Shown: piece after piece, positions 48,430 to 59,722 of the stretch
Layout: every line of letters begins with the position of its first letter
Position numbering within the stretch: position 1 is the stretch's first letter
Notes under the pieces: model-generated
Databases searched by the model: none
Told to the model about the DNA's origin: nothing
The model's input: only the letters and a program-made list of their open reading frames with translations
Made by a program: the position numbers and the translations under genes
Source: Odontesthes bonariensis
Lineage: Eukaryota > Chordata > Actinopteri > Atheriniformes > Atherinopsidae
Length of the DNA stretch: 64,000 nucleotides
Assembly (NCBI RefSeq): GCF_027942865.1
Contig: NC_134515.1
Span: 29,254,449 to 29,318,448 of the forward strand
Reading direction: 5' to 3'

Positions 48430-49912
48430 ACTTTAAATGGTTATCATGAACACTGACTCAGGCAAGGTGTCAGTTCTGGTATTGTTGGATCTCAGTGCTG
48501 CATTTGACACTGTGGATCACAGTATACTGCTGAACAGGTTGGAAACCTGGGCAGGACTCAGCGGGACAGTCCTAGAATGGTTCAGGTCCTACTTGGAGGA
48601 GCGGAGTTATTTTGTGACTATTGGAAGTAATCAATCTGATCGAGTGGCTATGACATGTGGAGTTCCTCAGGGGTCAGTTCTTGGACCCCTTCTGTTCACC
48701 CTATAAATGCTGCCTCTAGGTCAAATTCTGAAGAACTCTAAAGTCAACTACCACAGCTATGCAGATGACACACAGATATATCTCGCACTGTCTCCAGATG
48801 ACTGCAGTCCTATAGAGTCATTGTGCGACTGCTTAGAGCAAGTCAAAAAGTGGATGAACCAAAATTTCCTTCAGTTAAATCAAGAAAAAACTGAGGTCAT
48901 TGTGTTTGGCAACAAAGAGAAGAGGTTTGCTGTCAGTAAACATCTTGAGTCACTGTCTCTAGAAACTAAAGACCAAGTCCGGAACCTCGGCGTGCTGATG
49001 GACTCAGACCTGACCTTCAACAATCATATCAAATCAGTCACCAAATCAGCCTTTTATCAACTTAAGAACATATCCAGAATGAAGGGTTTCATGTCCCAAA
49101 CAGATCAGGAGAAGCTGATTCATGCTTTCATCTCCAGCAGACTTGACTACTGTAACGGTCTTCTGACTGGACTCCCCCAAAAGAGTCTCAAACAGCTGCA
49201 GCTCATTCAGAACGCTGCAGCCCGAGTTTTAACCAGAACAAAGAGATCAGATCACATCACCCCAGTTCTCAAGTCTTTACATTGGCTCCCGGTCAGATAC
49301 AGAATAGATTTTAAAGTTCTGCTGCTCGTCTACAAATCATGGAATGGTTTAGGTCCAGACTACATGAATGACATGCTAGCAGAGTATAAACCCATTAGAG
49401 CTCTGAGATCTGCTGACTCAGGTCAGATAGTGGAGCCCAGAGTTCAAACTAGACACGGTGAAGCAGCTTTTAGCTGTTATGCTGCACACAACTGGAACAA
49501 ACTACCAGCAGAACTGAAATCAGCTACAACTGTAAGCACTTTTAAATCCAGGTTAAAAACATTTCTCTTTCGGTTATGGTTGAGTTTATATTTTTCTTTT
49601 TCCCCTCTTCTTTGATTGCTTTAATTTTTATTCTATTTTTTTCTTTTTTTCTTTAAATTGCTTGTTTTTATGCTGCTTTATGCTGTTCTTTTAAATGCCT
49701 TGTCTTTATCAAATCAAATCAAATCAAATCAAATTTATTTGTATAGCACATTTCATGTACAAACAGTTCAAAGTGCTTTACATAAAATAAAAGCATTGCA
49801 GCAGGGAGTGCAAGAAGCATTAAAAATACATAAAATAATATAAAGAGAAACAAAGAGGTTTGCTGTAAAGCACATTGAGTTGCCTGTGGTATGAAATGCG
49901 CTATATAAATCT
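48430..49912 (+). mobile_element. L2/Maui-like LINE, 3' half, one stop codon, with a nested insertion
   Basis: The plus strand starts in the RT at [20 protein letters not shown], passes [15 protein letters not shown], a single TAA at 48704-48706 in place of the usual Tyr, then MLPLGQILKNSK and YADDTQIYLAL. It continues uninterrupted through RLDYCNGLLTGLP, HWLPVRYRIDFK and FKSRLKTFLFRL to 49615. The host 3' end is GTAAAGCACATTGAGTTGCC and CGCTATATAAATCTTATCA near 49912. A reversed LINE end lies at 49711-49857. Confidence 0.9.
49711..49857 (-). mobile_element. Short LINE 3' end nested in another LINE
   Basis: In reverse complement this is nearly identical to 13210-13366 and ends with the same TTTGA-repeat tail. 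It is 5'-truncated to about 147 bp and interrupts the 3' UTR of the plus-strand LINE, so it inserted later. Confidence 0.85.
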
Positions 49913-50700
49913 TATCATATTAGACAGAATGAAATATGCCAAGATAAATAAAGACCAAAGCACCTGTCATTTTTGCGATACATGCATACTGTATGCACGG
50001 TCTGACCTGAATAGAGTCTTTGTAGATTTTCCAACTATGTGATTTGCCAGCTAAACTTGTGAGTTTGGAAGATGATGCCTGATGATTGATGAATAGATCA
50101 TGGTGACGCTTGGTCTCCAAGTCCTCTGTGTCAGATTTACCTTTAATGTCCGTCATCGCTATTTGCATCGCAACTATTGATAATCCAAGTCTCTGCATTC
50201 TGTTTTGGACCATTACAGTGTGTCACCAACCTCCAAAGTGCATAAATGATCTCTCATAACCGTGAACTATAGCAGTGTCTCCCAAACAATACTTCAAGAG
50301 CTACGAGGTGTGCATTCATGTGATGCCACAAACACATACATACATTCATGTGAGAGTATGGCAACACAAAATGATGGAGGGCTCTGGGTTATTTGAGAAC
50401 AGACAGGGAATTCCACCACCATCTAAAAAGAGACCAGCGCATAACTGGGAGGGACGTTGGTGGGCTACATTTTTCAGCTGTATGTTTTGATCTGCTGCCA
50501 AAAGAAGGAGCTGCTCTTCAGGGCTACAGGCTGTTGGTGAAGCAGGATACTCTGCTCTATCACACAGTGGACTAAACAGCGGACCAACCTACCTGATATA
50601 AACAGAGTGTGAAACATTGTTAAGTCACTGTTTGCAAAGAACACAGGAAATAAAAAAAAGACGTAAATGACACATTTGTTTAAAAAATGCAGTTCAACAT
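49913..50700. other. Intergenic, nothing recognised
   Basis: This stretch separates the LINE from the inferred nr4a1 poly(A) site. A 97-codon minus frame at 49920-50213 has no recognisable feature and is not called. Confidence 0.4.
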
Positions 50701-51437
50701 TTTATTCCATGTTTAGCTGCAGTGAAATACCATCCTAGAATGCAAAAATAACAAGCCCACAACAGCCTCTCCTCTGACTGTAGATTACAGTTCATGTGGC
50801 AAAACACCTGCAGGCTTTAAATGATTTACAAACAAGACCAGTGTGTAAGACTACTGGATGATACATAGTAAAGTAGCTGCTCAACGCTGATTCATGATAC
50901 ATGAATGATACCACTGAAAAAAATTTGTAGGTTTAACCTATTTTATCATCATCCAAACCATTAAAAATGGCATTAAATATAATGTGTAATGAAAGTGTGA
51001 GAGACATATGCCTCACTTATTGATGAATGGGAAGTCTGTCCGGATCGCAAAGTTTGGGTTATGATAATGACTGTTTTAATGCTAGACTGACAGATGTCAC
51101 AATATTGCTTGATGTAGGTATTGTTTGTATTCACTTTGTAACTGTTTGGAAAGTGCAGTAATCTTCCCTCCATTGGGGGTGACTCCATTCATGGCACGTA
51201 AACAGTCACTGCTTGGTCCATGAGCTGTCCTTTCCGATTCCTTCCGAAGACTGCACGGTTTTCCAGGAAGACAACTGGGATCAGCATTATACAATGTTCA
51301 GAAGTAGCACTTTTCTTCTGATGATGCCGAATCCCGAGGAAAAAATAAATTAAAAAAATCACCATTCTTTCTTCTTTTCATTCTCACTTTCACTTTCGTA
51401 CCTGGAGTGTGAGTTTTCAGTCAATATAGCATCTCTC
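50701..51437 (-). other. nr4a1: nr4a1 3' UTR with poly(A) signal
   Basis: AATAAA is the complement of 50701-50706, about 735 bp past the stop. The region is unique and AT-rich, as in short-lived immediate-early mRNAs. Confidence 0.5.
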
Positions 51438-54370
51438 TCAAAATGGTAGCGTGTCCATGAAGATTTTTTCTACGATGGGAGGTGGAGGCACGAGATCTTC
51501 TAGTTTCAGATAAAAGATGCGCTGGAGGCCTTGCGTGCACAGCGTCCTGAGCTCAGGCAGCTTCCCGAGAAGTCTGGACAAATAATTGGGCCGCAAGGAC
51601 TCGGAGCCACAGATGGAAACGTGGTCTTTAAGGCAGGTGATGAACTGGTTCTGCAAGTCCTCCACACGTTTTGGCTCCTTAAGACCATGTCGGTCTGCGG
51701 GGAAAAACAAGAAACATACAACCGGTCATTTTTCAGACTTTTACAAACCATTACTGATGATTGTTTGTAATGTTTTAAATACTGCCGGAAATCTGATCTA
51801 CGTTTAGTTATTTCTTAATCCTTTTGTCTTGACACAAACAAAACTTGACACACTGGATTGTATTTGGAACCTTGCAATACAAAATATAATCCATATTCAG
51901 CAGAATGTTGCTCTGCTAAATGTGTTGGCTGTGCAAGCACTGCTACACTGACACAATTCTTTGAGTCTATATGTAAACCTTCACTCTGATTATGTTTAGG
52001 TCAAGTTCCCTGTGTGAAACACGACCCTGTCACTTTGTCTAACACCTGTTGTGTCTATTTTGTCTTGTGTGTCTTGCTGTTTATCAGCCACTGAGTTGAA
52101 AACTGAGAAAGATTCTCCGTGGACACCCTGACAAAAAAAAAATGTTATTTGATTCAGAACAGAGGACAGCATTTTAAGGCTTGATATGAATGAAGATCTT
52201 ACCGGTGATTATGACAAGGGCTGTGAGACAGGAGAAGGAGGAAACATCCAGCTTCATGCCATGAAGGCTTTGAGAAAACTCTAAGATGGAGTCAATCCAG
52301 TCCCCAAAGCCCCGGATACACTGTGTTTTATGTAGTACAGCCCCATTGCAAAAGACGAGTTTTTCTGTTTTAGGATTGGACCTTCAGAAAGAAAACACAT
52401 TGTGATTGTTGAATCTACCAAATGTCTCAAAGATGCTACAAATAATCGTCTAAATCTAATTGCAAAAGAATTCTAGGAAGTTGCACTCACCGAAATGCAA
52501 GACGCAGGATGAAGAGCTCAACAAATGCGGATTCCAGCAGCAGTTCCTGATCCTCCGAGCAGAAGTCAGAGAAACCTGGGATGTCCATTGCCCACTTCTT
52601 GATAACTTCCATAGAAACTGTGAGTAGATCGTAAAACTGTTTGATGTCACTAGCTTCTTCTTTCTGGTCCATGCCGACTTCCTTCTCAACATACTGAAGA
52701 AACAGAGAGCACAGATGTTAGGAGATGTGCCCGACTTTGCCTTTAGCTGAATTATACCCATCGAACCAAAAACAGAGGGACATTGCTGCGTCTCACCTTA
52801 GAATAATCCAGAGATCCAACACCAGGGCTTGAGTCAATGTGGGCCCTCACAAGCGAGGCGATCATGCTCACCGGAGACATAGTGGCCGTCACATCCTGAA
52901 TGACTTTAGGCTTGGAAGGTAGGCGACCCCTTCGTCCTTTCAGGTTATCAGTTCTTACAACTGTAAAAAAAAAAAGGTTACATCAGCTGTTACTTTGACG
53001 TCTTTCAAAGGTTTCCAAGCATGGTACATTCAGGCTGAGGATTCTCCTAACATGTCTAAAACTAAAATGTATTTATTCAAACTAGTGTTTTATTGTGCCT
53101 CATGTTGGTTTTTGATTTCAAAAGCTCCCTCTGACCTCGTGTTAAAGACAGGAAGAGTTTCTCTTTGTCCCCGATTTATGAGGCCATAGAAGCCATTAGT
53201 GATTGAATCTGGGAATGCTTTTCAGGTGGATGTTTCAAAGACAACGCTGTAACTTAAGTCGCTTTATGTTCAGCCATAACATACTATTCCAAACGGATTA
53301 ATCTGGATTTGCATTATGCTCACCTTCCCTGACCATACCCACAGCGAGACACTTCTGGAAGCGGCAGAACTGGCATCGATTTCGTCTCCTCTTGTCCACA
53401 GGACAGTCCTTGTTAGCAAGGCACACATACTTGGAATTTTTTTGTACGGTGCGCTGTAAAATAAGAGGAGAAATGACTGTAAACTTGGCTGGAAGGCTGG
53501 CACAAAAACGTTCTTTTTAATCAGAAAAAAACAAGAGCGTGTTTCTGAATAGAGGAATACTGCTGCACTGGGTAGTCAAATTTTTACCTTGAAAAACCCT
53601 TTGCACCCCTCACAGGTGCGAACCCCATAGTGCTGACAGGAGGCGTTGTCTCCACACACAGCGCAGCCGCCCTCATTTCCACTTTTTAACTTGGGCGATA
53701 AGCTTCCATCCAACTGTTCAGTGGCATCAAGACTACATGTCTGCTCCATCGTCATGGCGGGGAAGGTCAATGCGGATGGGTGAAGGTGAGCCACAGCAAA
53801 AGGTTCCTGCTCTCGCAAAAGCAGCTGACCCAGAGGAGACACGTCCTCCACAGACCCGGAGCCAAATGTGAAAATAGATGGTGCATGTGGAACTGAAGTG
53901 TCCTCAGCAGCCCAGTATCCTGGACTGGGTGAGTATGGCCCAAAGGCCGATTCCCAGTTAGACGCATGCTGACTCTGGAACCCAGGTGTTGAAGGGGACG
54001 AGGCAGAAGCGGGGCTCCCGAAATAATCCGAACCACTTGGGGACACAGCCTCATCCGGGTAGTTCAGCATGAAGGGTCCAGGGTAGCACCCGTAAACTTG
54101 GAGTTCATCCAGCTTAAAAGGGCTCTCCTGGTCTGGTGCCGGAGTTGCGTGGGCTGGAGCTGTAGTGAACTGGCACGAATAGGCATCGAAATCTCCTGAA
54201 GATGCACCCACCAGGGAATTGATGCTCGGCAGGGAGGGAGTGGTGAGGAGGTCCCGTGGGCTGCTCATGTCCGCAGCCAGCCTGGAGATGAAGTTTGTGC
54301 TTGGAAGCTCCGGGCTGCTGAGGGTGTTCTCATAGGGCTGAGTTCCATGCCGGGGGTGTATGCAAGTCAT
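51438..54370 (-). CDS. nr4a1: Nuclear receptor subfamily 4 group A member 1 / Nur77 (6 coding exons)
   Basis: NR4A1 is an orphan nuclear receptor and immediate-early transcription factor that binds NGFI-B response elements. Coding exons are 54370-53588, 53453-53324, 52960-52797, 52693-52491, 52381-52203 and 51694-51438, all in phase, giving 571 residues (human 598). The ATG lies 2 bases inside exon 2, just after CTTGCAG. Upstream in-frame Met codons are intronic. The N-terminal activation region has the NR4A marker [10 protein letters not shown] and [12 protein letters not shown]. The DNA-binding domain starts at C236 ([20 protein letters not shown]) with P-box CEGCKG and second finger [19 protein letters not shown]. 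The ligand-binding domain (about 360-571) has [35 protein letters not shown] and the closing [37 protein letters not shown] favours NR4A1 over NR4A2 and NR4A3. No damage is seen. Confidence 0.97.
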
Positions 54371-55209
54371 GGCTGCAAGACTGAGACACATCACACAAAA
54401 TTTAGAGGAGCCAAATTAGCTTTTTTTTTCAGATCTTTACCTTTATCAACAGTTAACAGTTAACCTGCCATAAACTGCAAAAAATTGTTTTTCTTTTTTT
54501 TTCTTTTTTTCCGCTTTGTGTGAGTTTTGTGTACCATTTTACTGCACTTGTCCAAAGTTTACTATGTGGTAGGCTGATTGGACACAAATAAAAAATATGC
54601 TCTATAATGCTAACAGGAATTCTAAAACCCGTGAAACAACATCAGTTAAGATGCAGAGTCCTTTTGCATATTTACATGAACATTTGTGAAGCTAATTTAG
54701 TAGAAGTTGACCTACTTTGGACCTGCTGCACTGTGACAGTGGTTTAGGGGAATTCCTGGTCTCCTTTGTTAATTCAAATAAATAAATATAAATAAACAAA
54801 TACGGTCATAGAAAGTTATATTCTCTTTATAGCAACAGACACTGTATCATTTATTGCTTTGTAGTAAATATAGTAACGCCTGCAAAGTGCAGCGGGGTTG
54901 GCTTACAGGCAGGGGCACAGTGCCAAGATACACATGTGCCCATCGAGCTGGCAGAATTTACACATTTCACACAGGAGGAAAAGCTCAGTTAGGACAGATT
55001 TAAAAAAAAAAACGGATGCTAAAGTGATCATATTTCTGGAATATTTCTCCAGCTATTTGCTTCACTTTAAAAAAAAACACGTTCTTAATTGATTAAAAGC
55101 AAAGCGTCAATATCACAGCTGCCGAAATTCAAAACAACAACAACAACAACAACAACAAAAGTTTCAGCTCGTTTAAGTCCAGTGTCAACGTTCCAAAATA
55201 GTTTCTCAC

Positions 55210-55300
55210 CTGTGTTGACCGTCTACAATTGTTAAGAAAAGTCTGCACTCTACAAAGGACCGTCTGTCATCTTCGGTGTCTCTCAGCTGAGTTGCAGTCC
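55210..55300 (-). other. nr4a1: nr4a1 noncoding first exon (inferred)
   Basis: CAACACAG followed by GTGAGAAAC on the minus strand gives a donor with exon end at 55210. The upstream limit is set by the TATA-like box at 55323-55330, which would place transcription start near 55295-55300. Confidence 0.5.
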
Positions 55301-55480
55301 CTCAGCTCTGTCCTCCACTACTGTCTTATAGCTTTACACTTTTTGTACCCATGACGCCAGAGAGAGTTTTCCGTACAAGGCTGCAGGGTGGGCGGGGAGA
55401 TTTCCAGGCCGCGGCCAATAGCATCGCGCGTTTAGAAAATAGTCGCTGGATGACGCACTACGGGATTCCGTTGACGCGCA
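55300..55480 (-). promoter_or_regulatory. nr4a1: nr4a1 promoter: TATA-like box, GC box, CCAAT, CRE half-sites
   Basis: On the minus strand TATAAGAC is the complement of 55323-55330. Farther upstream are TGACG half-sites at 55352-55356, 55451-55455 and 55472-55476 (written on the plus strand), GGGCGGGG near 55390 and CCAAT at 55415-55419. Mammalian Nr4a1 is known to be driven by CREB through CRE-like sites next to the TATA box, and this layout fits. Function is inference. Confidence 0.55.
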
Positions 55481-55854
55481 TACAGCGAAGAACCGCAGCA
55501 TTGTCCTCCACACACATACACACGCTCACGCACACACTCACACAAAGATACAGAAAGACAGAGGCGCACGTGCGCACACACATATAGCCAGATATAACTC
55601 AATACATCTTAGCAAAACCTTTCCTGGGCTGGCACAGGCCGGCAGCGTGCGCAGTTCTTTATAACCCAACTCACCACAATTCTCTCTTTAGTACATGGTG
55701 GTAAATGTTCCTGATGGAATGGAAAATAATGCGATTTAATCGTTTCTAAACAGGAAGTTAGGGATATTTTTTCTGTTTCTATGAGAGTGAGAAAAAAAAA
55801 TCTTTTATGTCTGCTGTTTTATGATAAAAGAGACAAACATGATGCACAGATGTT
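55481..55854. other. nr4a1 upstream flank
   Basis: Contains a CA/CACA-rich low-complexity stretch at about 55508-55582 and otherwise nothing recognised. Confidence 0.4.
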
Positions 55855-56250
55855 AGAATAGAAAAATACTTTATGCATCCCCAAATGGGGGAAATTCAAA
55901 TTTGTCAAGAAAGCTAAAAAAAAATATAAATAATTACAATGATTGTATATTAGACAACAACAATAATAATACTAATAATAATCATAAATGACTGAATAAA
56001 TAAATTTGAGAAGCACCTGTCAGCAGTCACTGTTAAAAGCACAATGGCTGTGGGGACAAAGGACCTCCTGAACCTCTCAGCCTCTCACTGCAGCTGCTCC
56101 TCTGTCCTGCCAGGATGCTGTGGAGAGGATGTTTATTATTCTCCAAAACAGAATATAATTCCCTCCTCATCCGTTGCTCCACCACAGCACTGAGAGGGTG
56201 TAGCCTTCTGCCTATGACGGAACCAGCCTTTTTCACCAGTTTGTCCAGCC
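55855..56250 (-). mobile_element. Rex1-like LINE, 3' fragment
   Basis: The minus frame 56236-56033 reads KKAGSVIGRRLHPLSAVVEQ, NKHPLHSILAGQRSSCSERL, the C-terminal end typical of Rex1-type LINEs. The 3' UTR reaches ATAGAAAAATACTTTA at 55857-55872. The fragment shares its 3' end with 24306-24470. Confidence 0.75.
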
Positions 56251-56840
56251 GCCTACAGTTTTTGTCTGTCGTGCATCAGGTTATCAGGTGTGCATGTTAG
56301 AATAGACACAGAAGTCAAAAAAAATTCTCGTATCTTGACTGATTAAATGTCTTTCTTGAGTTAGAGATCAAAGACCTTCGATGGGAGGAAAAAAGGATTC
56401 ACAGTTGAAGGAGAATAAAACAAAGGCTATTTGTCCAACGAGTTGCATGTTTACTATGTGTCTTGGCGCATGTCAAACTTTATTGGGCATTTAAGATTAC
56501 ATGCAATATGTCGGGCTGAAAGTGTGTTCTGATGGGAAGTTTTGTCTTAAAGAAGGTGTCCTTGGCTGTCTCTGATTCTTTGCTCCTGTGTTTGATATTC
56601 CTGAGTGAATGGGGGGGGGGGGATTTAGCTGTGCAAATACAAACTTATGATCATCCTCACAATACAATCTTTTGAGGTTCTGAGACATGCTTATAAGAGG
56701 TCATGTCCCCACCTTGACTTTGGTTTTCTGAAAGCATCTTTGAACCCCCAGTGTGAAACAAAGGATGTGCTCACTCTCCCTGTGGCCCCATGGGAGGAAG
56801 TGCTTTTCACAAGCCGGTTCTACAGAGGAAACAGGTCTCT

Positions 56841-56873
<33 letters not shown>

Positions 56874-57517
56874 ACCATGAAGCTGAAATTGTGACTACGG
56901 AAGTAGTGATTATTTAAATAAAGGGAACGATTCAGCTGCGCTGACTGTGGTCCTCATAATGACTGTCAGCTCAAGGTCATTGACGCCAGAAGAAACTGGG
57001 TAGCACGGTCACCATTTCAAGACTAAAGTTTTGGAAAGTAAACATTTTCAAGTCACTGGTGCAGTTTGCTTCTGAAACTAACTTGTCCGTTTTTTTCTTT
57101 TGTTTTTTTTTTCTTCTTTCATTTTTCTTTGAATCTGTCACATCATGCCAGCACCTGCAGGGCCTCCCTGCTGCACAGTAACCATTTTCATTCGTTATCT
57201 GATCAGCATTATCAGACACAGCGTCTTGCTGCCATTGAGGACCGTGAACGTGACATCAATGGGATCCTTTCTTTGGATCACCTCTGGGCACTCTTTCAAG
57301 TCATTTGCTTGATGTGGTCGTCAGTACGATAACATCTGCCTGGCAGTTATCATGTTGACTTTTTTTGTGTGTTTCCATGATGTGAAAGAAACCTGGATTT
57401 TGCATTCAATTGATCTCACACACGCGTGTCATTTATGACCACACATGTGCACTGCCAGGGCACCACCTGCTGCTCTTCCAGAGTGCTATTTTCAGGTTAA
57501 GAAGATGTTTAGCATTC

Positions 57518-57555
<38 letters not shown>

Positions 57556-58830
57556 AGAAATACTGGTTCTTTAATTCAAGCTCGACATATATTTGCGCAC
57601 ATAATGATTCAGAATCTACCCAAATCCACCAGGACAGCTGCAGGGGATCCATGAGGAACTTCTGCACTCTGATGAGCCAGATAGAAGATCGAAGCATCGG
57701 ACACAAAGTGTTTTCTTTTAATAGCAAGACTGGTCAAAGTTGCAACAACCACAGCGTGGAAAAAAAAACAAAAAACCGTTACAGTTGTTGAAGTCAGAGC
57801 CCTGGTAGTTTGCATGCAGATGTAAATGAGGAAGACAAGATGCTATCAGTACTGTACTGTACTTTGCATCTTTTTCCAATCCGAAGAGAATTTCATGACC
57901 TATTTGCAGTTATCACGTGTTGATTTTGGACACTACAGCCTCATTCTGTGATTGTGGGATTATTACTCTCCAGGGCAGACCTCAAAGTTTCCAAAAGTGT
58001 CCCACATGCCTCACAAAAACGTCTTGTGTTAAGAAGTTAAAGTATACTCATTTAGTATCAAGGGATAGCCTTGCTTGTTCCGGTCAGGTTGCAGGTCAGT
58101 GTGAAAACATACTCCAAGCACATGTCATTGCTCTTGCTCTGGTAATAATTAGTGTCATCACATAAACTGGCAAAACAATATTACTACATACTCAGCTGCT
58201 ATTTTTTGCCTGGCAGTCTGTCAGTGCAGCAGCGAGACGGTGAGATTTGTGATGCGGGGCACTGGAAAGCACCCTGTCAGGGTATAAGGGAAAAAATAAG
58301 CCTGTATATGGTCAATTTAATATATACATTAATATGCTGTCTTCTCACAAGTATTCCTGACAACAAACCAGGCAACACCAGCCTCTTCACTCCTTATATG
58401 TGCGGTCTGTTTTAGGACATGCTGATGAATTTGAGCCTGACACAGCTCATATTCAGCACTCAAAATATCTGTTTCTCCCAGCAGGGGAGAACATCAGGAA
58501 CAAGCCTATCAGGTTCAAACATGCCTTTGTGCTCGCTCGCTTCTTCATGCCAGGCAGTTGCATAAATTCTTTTTTGGGTTTGTCAGGTTCACACTGTTTG
58601 CTTGCAATCTGATATGTATATGTTAACCTGTATGTGCTGTCATGTGAAATTGAAAGTAAAGCATCTTTTAGTTCTAAATTTTTACGTATCAGAACATAGT
58701 GAGAAATTAGGCAAATGCAATCTCAGAATAACAGAGAGACTAATAATAGAATAATAACATTTTGTTATTCATCTAACAAAAACTAAGCTAAAATGCGGAA
58801 GTATTGTGTGAAAACTACGCCCACTCTCAC
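56251..58830. other. Intergenic, simple repeats only
   Basis: Holds a G run at about 56610-56622, a (CA)n tract at 56841-56868, and an A run at 57522-57553. No coding exon, named transposon or RNA gene was recognised. Confidence 0.45.
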
Positions 58831-58839
58831 TGCTTCCAT

Positions 58840-59722
58840 TAGAGTTAAGAGGGTAAGTCACAGCAAGGTACTGCCAATCAAACGCATTTGACTAAGTGAT
58901 CATCAGCAGGTGTGAGCACCTCTATAAGAGCAGAAGTTTTTGCAGTTTGCTATTCTGGAGCATTCGGGTGTGTGTTAAGACAATGCCAAAGAGGAAAGAC
59001 ATCAGCAATGATCTTAGAGAAACAATTGTTGCTGCCCATATGTCTGGGAATGGTTATAAGGCCATTCCCAAAACATTTGCAGTCAATCATTTTACAGTGA
59101 GAAAGATCATTCAGAATTGAAAAACATTGAAGACAGCTGACAACCTTCCCGGGAGTGGAGTTCCCAGTTCACTTCAAAGTCGGACTGAGCAATGATCAGA
59201 CACAAAGCACAATAAGAATTTTTTTTTTTAAAACAGCAAAAAAGGCAAGAGCTGCATTGCAGACTTTACAGGCCTCAGTTGGCATGTTAAATGATATAGT
59301 TAATGACAGTACAATAATAAAAAATAAAAAAAACTCTTGTTTGGAAGGGTCATCAGGAGAAAAATCCACAAGACTTCTTGTAAAATGTCCCTTGGACAGA
59401 CAAAACCAAAGTGGAGCAGTTTGGTCATATTTCACAGCAGCATGTTTGGAGAAACCAAACACAGCATCTCAGCACAAACACCTCATACCAACTGTCAAGC
59501 CCGGTGGTGGAGGGCTAATGATTTAGGCTTGCATTGCTGTCACAGGACCTGGGCATCTTGCAGTCATTAAGTCGACCATGAACTCTTCTGTATATAAAAG
59601 TGTTCAAGAGTCAAATATGAGACCATCTATCTGACAGCTGAGGCTAGACCTGGTCACATAACAGGATGATATACTCAAGCACAACATCAAATCTACAGCA
59701 AAATGATCCTTCAGCACTTCGT
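58840..59722 (+). mobile_element. Tc1/mariner element, decayed
   Basis: The 5' region (TGCCAATCAAACGCATTTGA, TGATCATCAGCAGGTGTGAG) is that of a common fish Tc1 family. From 58983 the transposase reads MPKRKDISNDLRETIVAAHM and FAVNHFTVRKIIQ, then breaks with stops. The catalytic half appears at 59430-59525 as KPNTASQHKHLIPTVKPGGG, with PGHLAVIKSTMNSSVYKS following in another frame. It ends abruptly where LINE sequence begins. Confidence 0.85.

Noticed and set aside
49920-50213. 97-codon minus frame near nr4a1's 3' end
   Set aside because: No recognisable motif, no splice or promoter context; likely chance.
54371-54394. Eight extra N-terminal residues on the nr4a1 frame (start at 54394)
   Set aside because: They lie upstream of the CTTGCAG acceptor, so they are intronic; the family start is the Met at 54370.
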